Assembly (NCBI RefSeq): GCF_964340395.1
Contig: NC_135569.1
Span: 7,551,040-7,615,039 of the forward strand
Source: Glandiceps talaboti
Lineage: Eukaryota; Hemichordata; Enteropneusta; Spengelidae
Length of the DNA stretch: 64,000 bases
Direction: 5' to 3'
Part shown: positions 28,952 through 47,282 of the stretch, piece by piece
Layout: the number at the start of each line of letters is the position of its first letter
How positions within the stretch are numbered: position 1 is the first letter of the stretch
The notes under the pieces: model-generated
Databases searched by the model: none
Told to the model about the DNA's origin: nothing
What the model saw: only the letters and a program-made list of their open reading frames with translations
Position numbers and translations under genes: made by a program

Positions 28952-30921
28952 CCATAACATGAGTTTACCTTCAATTGTGACACGAACAGCACATTAAAAA
29001 CGTATTTCCGTTAATATATAGATTTTAACAAGGTAAACGAGCAACTTTTTTCGGTGTTGGTTATTCTTCTTCATTTTATTTACAACAATGATGTAAAACA
29101 TAACAATTAACACAAGACTGTCTTCGCCTTAAAATTCTATAAAGAAATGCAATGTTTTCTGATTTAAAAATCATGAAAGAATATTTAGTGATAAATAAAC
29201 GCTCTGAAATCAATAAACTTTCAAATATACAAGCCAGCAGAAAGATTACAGGCATTTTATGACATTTAAATACGAACTAAATTCCTTTAAATTTCGTTCA
29301 GAGATGATCTAGAATATGGGGAATGAACTCTCGCATTAGTTTTGATGGTCATACAGTGAGTCTGTTACTGAACGGCGGCTATATTAGTAGAAACAATAAC
29401 GAATTTCCACATAACCCTATAACTGTTATACATAGCGAGTCCATTCAGGTGTCTACCAAGGAGCATCAATTTTGTTTGAAATCCCTTGACCTTAAGGCTC
29501 AAGTATCAATATCAAGCAATTGCATGTATATTGCAGACTAATTTTGTATTCAAGATTCACATTACTCTTTGATAAATATGGGTCATATTTGTTGCAAAAT
29601 CCACAATTTCTCTTCTCTTATTTGTGTTGCATAAGGCTAGGCGCAATGAGGACTACGGAGAAAAAATTGAGTACAGTATTCACATGATATCCCTACATAA
29701 AACCTGATTGGTCGAGTGTATATCAAATAAGTACAATCGCAATCAGATCACATGATCAGTGCGACAGCATATGGTCTTTGTAAATGATAAGTTATCATTT
29801 CACTGACGATATCATTTTAAGTTAATTATCACCAATGCCACCATTGTTTGCTTTCATCCAATCAGATAGAAGATATATGGCATCATTGTTTAATAATTAA
29901 TTTAAATACTTTCTTAAAGTAAGGGTTTGAACAGTACAGGGCAATGAAAGGATTTAGATGAGAAAAGGATACCATCTCAGTAATCATCGTCAGTTTCTCC
30001 TAATTTGGGAACTTGCAATCCAGACTGAGTATGCTCAAACGCAAAGGACTATGGGATTATATGAGCTTATCGTAATACCTAATCTAGAGCTACCGATCGC
30101 GATGAAATAAACCTCCCGAAATGGTCAGGGTAACTATGAATTGATTATTTGTGGTTACAAACAATGTATCAACATTGTTCATAATGCTAATTGATGAGTA
30201 TTTATTATCACATTTCCCATGATGCAACATTCAACATGTCGGATTTGCAAGATACCTATTGCACAACTTTAGGTGCCTTCTTGGTTTGACTAATTAATAC
30301 GAGGATGGTGTTGAATTGATCATGAAAGGACAATAAACATAGACATGCTACTATTATAGCCAAGTGGAAATGCTTTGCGCTTTTACATTATATTTATGTG
30401 ATGGAGACGGATGTTGCATATTTTTGAATGTTTGTGACACATTGATCCATCCCATCTAAACTCTCTTAATATTTCATATATTAGAACATATCACTACATG
30501 CAGAATCAGCAGCTTGAAACAAAATAAGATATGGGACTGATTTTAAATATAAATGAAACAGCAATATTTAAAATAAAATCAAAAACAATTTACAATTAAA
30601 AAACCTATGAGATAATATCGAAACTGTCCACACACGAATTGAATTGATTGACATGTGTTGTAAGTGTTTGGACAGATTCAGTAATTGAAGTAAATGTGAT
30701 TTTCACAATACCGGGGGGTACTGGCAATCATATTACAAATCATTTTCATTGTTTCTATATATCTCTATATTTGCTGTGTATCCCTGTTCTATGTATTTTA
30801 GTATAGCGTGTGATATGCCAGCGAATCAATAAAGCCTGTGAACAAACGGCATGGAAAAATTAAGTGTATGATTTCAATGATTAACGGATTTCTAAGCAAA
30901 ATGATAAACGTTAGCAACAAG

Positions 30922-30952
<31 letters not shown>

Positions 30953-31399
30953 TATATATGTGTGTGCGTTTCATTTTTAATTTTTCATAATGTTAGGATC
31001 CTGGTTGCGGTTACTCAAACGCTAGGCGGCCTTTTGATCTTTAATTGTCAGTCATACCAATGCTTAATTACATTGGACTTCTAGTAACATCATCCAGGCT
31101 TGCTTTGTAATGCACCGAAAGAGGTAATTGTGTGTCAGATGGAGATGTTACCGCGAAAAAGAAGATTTTATATTGTTTAACTATAAATGAATAAAGGCTG
31201 GTGGCATATGTGTTAATGTATATCTTTAGTTATTAATACATTACACACACACCTATCGCATAGGTATTGTTGAGATATTACCAGAGCAGAAATCCGCGAG
31301 TATACATAGTAATTTCTTGAGTGGCAAAAACAACGTTTATCGTAATGAATAATTACGAAAGTTAGATAATGTTTATCGTTGCCGTGTGATTTGACCGCT

Positions 31400-38578
<7,179 letters not shown>

Positions 38579-38772
38579 GCCATTGCCTGAACGTATTCGT
38601 ATTTTCGTCACCATGTGCTAGTCATATCTTGTTGGTAGGATGCATGATTGTGTCTATGTAACTTTAATTAACTGTCAGTAAAAGACAGCTAAACTTAATG
38701 CCACAACCCATTATTTCTTTCCTTCTTCTTGGTACTGAAAATCATTATGGTTCAATCTTAATTATAAATCAA

Positions 38773-38778
38773 AATAAA
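38773..38778 (+). terminator. Polyadenylation signal, NXPE gene 1
   Basis: AATAAA 195 bases after the stop codon at 38576-38578. Confidence 0.5.
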
Positions 38779-39183
38779 CCATCTTAATTATAAATTTATG
38801 GATTTATGGATATGCGCTCCATGGATTTGGGGAAGTATCGTCAGTGACGTATTCATTTGCATATTTATTAGCATGCAAATAATGTGTTCGGTATTGTACT
38901 GCTGTGCAAATAAAAAAAACTATCCGTGCGAACTGGTGGAAGTAATCTCTGGTACATATGTAATTACGGTCTCCCTTACCCTTTTACCTGAGAATGTAAA
39001 ATATTTCTTCTTTTCAATGCTGAAACAATTGGGTAATAAATAATAGATTAATGATAAATAGGTAATGTTTAAGGTCTCATTACTCTACCTTTAGATCAAA
39101 CGGTAACTGGCCACTTTCATAATCAAAAGGAAATGTAGCTCTTAATGTACTATTATACACATGTTAACTGATCGCAAGGGCAA

Positions 39184-39311
39184 CAGCATACATCTGTTTC
39201 CTCGAGGGACTGTGGGTTACCCCAACACAGACAGTCCCTAGGGCGAAACCTCGAGGGAAACAGTCTGTGTTTGGGTGACACACAGTCCCGAGGGAAACTG
39301 ACGTATGCTGA
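39184..39311. mobile_element. Small foldback (hairpin) element
   Basis: CAGCATAC at 39184 and GTATGCTG at 39311 are the ends of an imperfect inverted repeat. Its arms contain CCTCGAGGGACTGTG and its near-complement, giving a hairpin of about 55-base arms. It is GC-richer than its surroundings. No coding capacity. Confidence 0.6.
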
Positions 39312-39373
39312 TGCACGAACACGATCTAAAGTCCACATATATGTAAAGTGACATATAAGTGATGATAGTGTAA

Positions 39374-39705
39374 GAAGTAAACAGTTCGTCTGGAATTCAA
39401 TGAGATCCGCTAGTTTTATTTTAACCATAGATTCCAGACGAAGCTTTGCATAGCTGTAGATGACATAACAATGGATTCAAAAAAGGGATTCCTTAAAAGC
39501 TAGAAATCGCAAAAAATGGGTTAAATCACAAAATTTAAAATTCCATATTTTGATAAAATGCATATATTCTAAAATTCATGCATATTTTTTTCAAACTATG
39601 AGTCAATTTCTTTCATTCCATAGCAAACTTCATCAAAAATATTAGTCTGTTTCATGTTATTTTTTTGAATCTATAAAGTAGAATGTTCGTATAATGTAAT
39701 AGAAA

Positions 39706-39763
<58 letters not shown>

Positions 39764-40434
39764 AACTCTCTGTGTTGAGCTTTTTTGTTTTTAATTTGTT
39801 GTGTTGGGAATTGTTCACTTTGTTTATCCAGACCTGTGGATTTACCTGGAAAGCCTTGAAAGTTCCACAGCAACGTGATATTAAGTTCCACAGCAACGTG
39901 ATATTAAGTTCCACAGCAACGTGATTAAGCGTGCAACATAGTCCCATCACGTAGTCCCAAACCTGAATGGAACTCGATAGCATTGTGTGTGATTGCGTAT
40001 ATATGTCTGCATAAAAGAAAATCGATGGTAGCAATTCCCAACACAACAAATTAAAAACAAAAAGCTCATCACAGAGAGTTTAAATAAAAATATATAGTCA
40101 TTTATATTAGATTATATGAACATTCTACTTTATAGGCTCAAAACAATAACACGAAACAGACAATAATATTTTTGATGAAGTTTGCTATGGAATGAAAGAA
40201 ATTGACTCATAGTTTGAAGAAATATGCATGAATTTTAGAATATATGCATTTTATCAAAATTATGGAGTTTTATATTTTGTGATTTTACCCATTTTTGGCA
40301 ATTTCTAGCTTTTAAGGAACCCCTTTTTTGAATTCATTGTTATGTCATCTACAACCATGCAAAGCGTCGTTTGGAATCTATGGTTAAAATAAAACTAGCG
40401 GACCTCATTGAATTCCAGACGAACTGTTTACTTC
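39374..40434. mobile_element. 1.06 kb foldback element
   Basis: Opens with GAAGTAAACAGTTCGTCTGG and closes with its complement. Each arm is about 420 bases and pairs with small mismatches throughout: GGTTAAAATAAAACTAGCGG against the left arm, ATGCATATATTCTAAAATTC against its complement, and the ends of the loop TTAATTTGTTGTGTTGGGAA against its complement. A TA tract (39709-39757) interrupts the left arm. The central spacer holds three 23-base tandem repeats (39861-39927). No reading frame fits a transposase, so it is non-autonomous. It lies between NXPE genes 1 and 2. Confidence 0.8.
39861..39927 (+). repeat. 23-base tandem repeat, three copies
   Basis: Unit begins AGTTCCACAGCAACGTGATA. It is in the loop of the foldback element at 39374-40434. 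Confidence 0.9.
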
Positions 40435-40741
40435 TGGCTGACACTTTCATCACTCATACGCCACTCTGCATGATATGTTGGAAAATCCTGTGATCGTTAG
40501 GTTTTTGGTGTCAGCTGATAGCATTATCACCAATGGTAAATATTTCAAATTTGTTGATGTAGTAGCATATGTATGTGCTCAGGTTTTTCCTGAGCACAAT
40601 TCTGCATACATGTGTCAGATAGGTACATAGGTACTTCCAGAGCAGAATTCGAAATATACATAGTGCAAATACAGCAAATGTATGTATTGATTTCCATAAC
40701 AATATTGATCGCAAGCGCTGTCGTGTTATCTGGCCACTAAG

Positions 40742-40837
40742 ATGACATCTTCACAGAACAGGATAGGTTCAAAAGGGAAATATATTCTATTCATCGTAAT
40801 CATGGTGACTGTCCTATATGTTGCATTGGAAAGCACG
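40742..40837 (+). CDS. NXPE first exon, type B, second copy
   Basis: MTSSQNRIGSKGKYILFIVI then MVTVLYVALEST, in frame over 96 bases and ending phase 0. It encodes the same short cytosolic start and signal anchor as the exon at 32671, but undamaged. The splice donor has changed from GTAAGT to GTATTA, so splicing from it is probably weaker. Upstream sequence is homologous to that before 32671. It may be an alternative or abandoned first exon for NXPE gene 2. Confidence 0.6.
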
Positions 40838-40949
40838 GTATTAAAAGTATACAAACTTGTATTTAGTCATGGTATCCATTAGCGTAAGAAAGTTTGTTCT
40901 CGCAGCCTTAACTTTCAACAGAAGCTATTTACCAACAGGATGTGTGTGT

Positions 40950-41360
40950 TTCACTTTTTTTTTCAAGATGTTAGGTTACTGGTTAAGACTACTTAAATGC
41001 TAGGCAGCCTTTTGATCTTTGTCAGTAATACCAATGATTATACTGGAATTACAGTAATACCTTACAGGCTTCCTTTATATTGCACAGAGAAAGACCTGCT
41101 TTATTGGTGTCAGCTGGAGATATTATCGCAAAGATGAAGGTTTTAAAAGAATATAAGCTTGTAGCATATGTTTTCAGGTATATCTTATTAGGGCATAATT
41201 CGCCATACACATATCACATATGTTGAGATATTACCAGAAATCCACATATCGAGTATACCGACTAATTTCTTGACAAAAGGACGCCTAGCATGTAAGTAAT
41301 CACAACCAGCAACCTAACATTATGAAACATTAAGAACGAAACGCGCGGGCACACACACAC

Positions 41361-41455
<95 letters not shown>

Positions 41456-41985
41456 CATACACCAGCATAATTTAACCTCCCCTTACGGGAGGTAAGAACA
41501 CAGTTGTGTGTTTGTTGCTAACGTTTATCGTTTTGTTTACTAGAAATCTGTTCAACAGATTAAAATAATATACTAAATTCTTCCATGCCGTTTCTTCACA
41601 TATTGCTTTATTGATTCGCTGGCATATCACACGCTATACTAAAATACAGGGACACACTTCAAATATAGAGATATATAGAAAACAATGAAAATGATTTGGA
41701 ATATGATTATCAATATTGTGATAATTACATTTACTTCAATTAATATATCTGTCCAAATACTTTACCACATGTCAATCATTACAACTGATCTGTGGACATT
41801 TACGATTAGGTGGGATGGATCAATGTGTACACACCAATTCAAAAATAAACAACATCTGTCTCCATCACATAAATCTAATGTAAAAGCGCAAAGCATTTCG
41901 ACTTGGCTATAATAATAACATGTCTATGTTTATTGTCCTTTCAGGATCAATTCAACACCATCCGCGTATTAATCAATCAAACTAA
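40950..41985. repeat. Rearranged fragments of the type A first-exon segment
   Basis: 40950-41275 matches, in plus orientation and with moderate divergence, the region just upstream of the type A first exon, and stops before the exon. From about 41275 to 41985 the match switches to the minus strand and corresponds to about 30990 down to 30280, and equally to 43390 down to 42700. Anchors include TATTGATTCGCTGGCATATC and GCGCAAAGCATTT. A long CA tract (41350-41452) lies at the place of the GT tract in the other copies. Confidence 0.7.
41350..41452 (+). repeat. CA microsatellite
   Basis: About 100 bases of CA with a short CATA interruption. Confidence 0.95.
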
Positions 41986-42042
41986 TAATAACGAATGGTT
42001 TAGCACTATATGTTTGTTCCATACAGGTTACTGTGTTTTTGG

Positions 42043-42342
42043 TACATATACGTCATCATCTTTACCCTCGGCCTGAATTTGCATTAGTGTTGAAATTCAC
42101 TGAGTGAACAATGGAAATATCATCTGTAGTCAAACCACCGGTTACCAGGATTGGTTGCTTGATGGATGATGACAACTTCCTTTTACAACACCAAGCAAGA
42201 ACACCGACGACAGCTAATCACCCATCAAGCAACCAATCCTGGTAACCAGTGGTTTGACTACGGATGATATTTCTATGGTTCGTTCAGTGAATTCAAAACC
42301 AATGCAATCCAGGCCGAGGGTTAAGATGATGACGTACACGTA
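42043..42342. mobile_element. 300 bp foldback element (MITE-like)
   Basis: Ends begin TACATATACGTCATCATC and close with the near-complement. Arms are about 120 bases, pairing through CCTCGGCCTG, GATATCATCTGTAGTCAAAC-like sequence and CCAGGATTGGTTGCTTGATG. A spacer of about 50 bases separates the arms. No coding capacity. Confidence 0.75.
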
Positions 42343-42354
42343 TTCATTATGAAT

Positions 42355-44232
42355 TAGGAACTTGCAATCCAGACTGAGTATGCTCAAACGCAAAGGACTA
42401 TGGGATTATATGAGCTTATCGTAATAGAAGGGGTAAAAAAACTCTACATGAGGTCAGCACCCCCCCCCCCCCTGGTAATACCTAATCTAGAGCTACCGAT
42501 CGCGATGAAATAAACCTCCCGAAATGGTCAGGGTAACTATGAATTGATTATTTGTGGTTACAAACAATGTATCAACATTGTTCATAATGCTAATTGATGA
42601 GTATTTATTATCACATTTCCCATGATGCAACATTCAACATGTCGGATTTGCAAGATACCTATTGCACAACTTTAGGTGCCTTCTTGGTTTGACTACTTAA
42701 TACGAGGATGGTGTTGAATTGATCATATAAGGACAATAAACATAGACATACTACTATTATAGTTAAGTGGAAATGCTTTGCGCTTTTACATTATATTTAT
42801 GTGATGGAGACGGATGTTGCATATTTTTGAATGTTTGTGACACATTGATCCATCCCATCTAAACTCTCTTAATATTTCATATATTAGAACATATCACTAC
42901 ATGCAGAATCAGCAGCTTGAAACAAAATAAGATATGGGACTGATTTTAAATATAAATGAAACAGCAATATTTAAATTAAAATCGAAAACAATTTACAATT
43001 AAAAAACCTATGAGATGATATCGAAAATGTCCACACACGAATTGAATTGATTGACACGTGTTGTAAGTGTTTGGATAGATTCATTAATTGAAGTAAATGT
43101 GATTTTCACAATACTGGCAATCATATTACAAATCATTTTCATTGTTTCTATATATCTCTATATTTGCTGTGTATCCCTGTTCTATGTATTTTAGTATAGC
43201 GTGTGATATGCCAGCGAATCAATAAAGCCTGTGAACAAACGGCATGGAAAAATTAAGTGTATGATTTCAATGATTAACGGATTTCTAAACAAAATGATAA
43301 ACGTTAGCAACAAGGTGTGTGTGTGTGTGTGTGTGTGTTTGTATATATGTGTGTGCGTTTCATTTTTAATTTTTCATAATGTTAGGATCCTGGTTGCGGT
43401 TACTCAAACGCTAGGCGGCCTTTTGATCTTTAATTGTCAGTCATACCAATGCTTAATTACATTGGACTTCTAGTAACATCATCCAGGCTTGCTTTGTAAT
43501 GCACCGAAAGAGGTAATTGTGTGTCAGATGGAGATGTTACCGCGAAAAAGAAGATTTTATATTGTTTAACTATAAATGAATAAAGGCTGGTGGCATATGT
43601 GTTAATGTATATCTTTAGTTATTAATACATTACACACACACCTATCGCATAGGTATTGTTGAGATATTACCAGAGCAGAAATCCGCGAGTATACATAGTA
43701 ATTTCTTGAGTGGCAAAAACAACGTTTATCGTAATGAATAATTACGAAAGTTAGATAATGTTTATCGTTGCCGTGTGATTTGACCGCTATGATTTCATCG
43801 TCACAGAACAGTGTAGTTTCAAGGGGGAAATGTATTCTTTTCCTAGTAATCATCGCGTTTGTCTCATATGCAATATTGGAATACAAGGTAAGTACGCAAA
43901 CATTTATATACCAATGACATTTTGTAGAATAAGAATGATTGTATTCACAGCCTGAATTTTCAACAATAGAGATTCACCTAATATGGACTCTTCAGTGCGA
44001 CGATGAACGTATTTTTCTAAAACAACGCATCACGTTTTTAAGTGGTGTACTACGTTTGCCTGCAATCTCAGTACATTTTTGTAACATTGCATCATACTAT
44101 TGATCAACATCAGTCTGGCGGACTATGAACTAACATCTGTTACCAGAGAATACTGCATTTTCACCTCAAATAAACCGATATCATACAAGCATGGACCCTT
44201 TTGTTTAATTATGCCAACCTTCCACAGCTAAT
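42355..44232 (+). repeat. Type A first-exon segment, second copy
   Basis: Near-identical to 30002-31851 over its whole length. It contains the first exon of NXPE gene 2. It differs by a 49-base insertion (42426-42474) with a GTAAT duplication and by a few substitutions. The match ends at the shared CTTCCACAGCTAATG. Confidence 0.85.
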
Positions 44233-46781
44233 GATCAAGTTGAAGTGAGGAACGTTCCTAAGACTATGCAATTGTACTACTATCATAAATCCCTTTCACA
44301 TAACATTTTTGCATTCAAGCCATTTCCATGGAAAACACACACATTTTTAAAGTGTTCAACTGTGCATAGCAAGATTGGAAGTTCCCATTGTGTGTCTTTT
44401 ATTGACACAGTGAAATTATTTAATGTTTTTTTTTTACTCAACGTGTACATTATAAGTGCTGCTTCTCGAAAGTTGCAAGTTTAATAGTTCTATCCCACAC
44501 GCTTTGTTGTACTTGTAGGGCCAGATAGTGTTGGTTGGCGAAAAAACTATCACGTCGAACTCAGGGCAAAATATTTCAGACCATTACAAAAATTCTGACT
44601 AATCGTATTTCAAAATTTGTTAACCAATAATAATCCACATATTCAGCGTTTTTGTGTTTTTCGTTTTTAAAACGTGTCCTACAGACAAGGAAAATACAAT
44701 TTTGTACAAAATGCAAACGTTATTTTCCTCCGTTGTCAAACCGAAACAGTATACATTGACAGTACAGTTATGCAAATAGACATGGTAATTGTAAAAATTT
44801 GAAATATACTTTGAAAGATAACTGTACCTGAATACTTGCATCCTGTTAGACAGGGAAAATACTACACTTGATTAACTGTGTATCTACGCAAACACATCAT
44901 TGCCATGATCTGCCAATGGTCAGGCAATTGTGATGATTGTCGAGATCTGCCTGTGACCAAATTTCAACAACTGTCAAGATCAACCCGTCATGCCCACCAA
45001 ATACATTGACAAGTATCAAGATCGGCTTTAAAACACCGAATGTGGCACTGTCATTTTTTTCCATTGTTTGCCAAAGTCAACAATTGTTGAATGCAGTCTA
45101 TTGTCATCAAAGTCTAGAAATTTTTAAGTTTTCTCCAGAATCAGCCACAAATTGAAATCAACAATTATTAAGATTTGTTCATGGTCAGCAAATGTCGAAA
45201 AGAGGATAAATGAAGTCTATATTTGTTGGCAGATTCTATTTTTGAAATCAAGAAGAGTGACAAAACAGCTATTGATAGTTTGATTAGGATTATTCATGTG
45301 TATGCATATAATGTAATGATCAGCGTTCCAGACGTATACAATACAGGCTAAATCTGATGGCCCTAAATTTGACTTGCCCTGTATCATGGAAATACATGGC
45401 ATGCCCATGTATTGACTCAATATACTGGTTTGGAAATATACATTATTATATAAGTTCTTAAGAACTATATTACTATTCCTCTGACCTCAGTCACGTGTGT
45501 AAATTATACATATTGTAGCAACCGTTGAGGGCACTCTCAACTAAGGTACGTAGGTGGGCACGCATTTTCATGTATTTGCCCCAATTACGAAGATTTGTCT
45601 CACCCTACGAACAGCAATGCCTTCAGAGACAATGAAAGTACCTATGTGTATGTACAAGAACGAACTTCCAATCCTTGTGTGGGACTTACAGGATGCATTT
45701 CTACAACTTCAGGGGGGGGGGGGCAGTCCGGCGATCAAAGTGAAAAGTAATAGAGGGTAGAGTACATGGTCAGTAGTATGAACTATTGATGATGGTTTAA
45801 AATGAATATACACACAAGGCTTAGCTACTGGGAAGAATTCTATTCCGTTAGCAAAGAGAAGCTTAAACTATGGCTAATAATACCAACAATGCCACATCTA
45901 GTATGTCCGTTGCATTATGTGGGTCAGGAGAAATAATATATTCATGGTTACATAATGATGAATATTCGTGAGAGATATTTTATACTGAAGAGGTAAGCCC
46001 ATAGGAGTCATGAATATTCATTTAATACAATCGTGGTTGTATTATTTCCACTGACTTCTCTAATGCAGTGAGCCATTGCAAATAGATCCTATAAAGGCAT
46101 AAGATCAACTTGATGTTTCTTTGAAATCAAAAATAGTTTTAGGTAAAGTTAAATCATGACATTACTCTCTAGAATTCACATTTTATAGATTGCTTTTAAT
46201 TTCTGGAGCTGTGTTCACCCTCGAGCTGCTTAGACAGACTTAATATAGTGTGTCGTTTGAACCTTTGCAAATAGAAATCATTTTTGAAGTCTTAGTGAAG
46301 TTTTTTCATTAATGAAATATCAAACACAAATTAACATCTCTCATCCACGGCGCAACTTCAGACCTTATCCTTACAATGTTAATATCATTCCTTCCAGACA
46401 GTTACAAGGAGTGTAGTGTCTCATACACAAGGTATGAAAGCACTTGAACACAAATTCACAGACGTGTCTTCGCAAACGAAAAACGACAGACAGGATTGTA
46501 AGGTGAAAGAGCCAATCTTCCGCGATGATATTTTTCCGTACAGGAAGTATAATTACTTTGGGATGAACTGGGTGAACATCGTTGATGAGTTAGAGTGGTC
46601 GTATAGTAATTTGAATCGAGATGATACTGATCAACAGGAATTCAAACCCTTTGAAGCAGAAATCAATTCCTTTGGATTAACTTCACTCGCCAAATCAAAG
46701 TAAGAACATTATGAATTGTAATCTTTTTTAGTTCCTTTCATGCAAGGATTTTATTGATAAACATGAAATATTTTTTTCTAT

Positions 46782-46833
<52 letters not shown>

Positions 46834-46904
46834 ATATCTATCTATCTATCTGTCTGTCTGTCTGTCTGTCTGTTATAGACTATCTCTCTGACTGTCTCTG
46901 ACTC

Positions 46905-46976
<72 letters not shown>

Positions 46977-47231
46977 TTTATGTCTGTGGGTTGGCGGTGG
47001 CCGAGCGGTTAGCTCGTATGCCTTTTAACTCTACAGCCTGGGTTTGAGCCCGCCAGGTGTCGGCTGGGTTTGATTAGATTTACCACGCTGTAAGTAAGAA
47101 GAGTGTCGTTCAGTTTGACTGTACCGTACAACGCAGGGTTTCCTCGGGTCTTCCGGTTTCCTCCTGCACTAACAGTGAACCAAAGGAGCCTATAAATGGG
47201 ACTAGCTCCTGTTGGTCTGTCATTAGATAAC

Positions 47232-47282
<51 letters not shown>

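Noticed and set aside
46990-47055. tRNA gene
   Set aside because: The A and B boxes are diverged, the cloverleaf stems do not close well, and a SINE body and AAAT tail follow. It is the head of a SINE.
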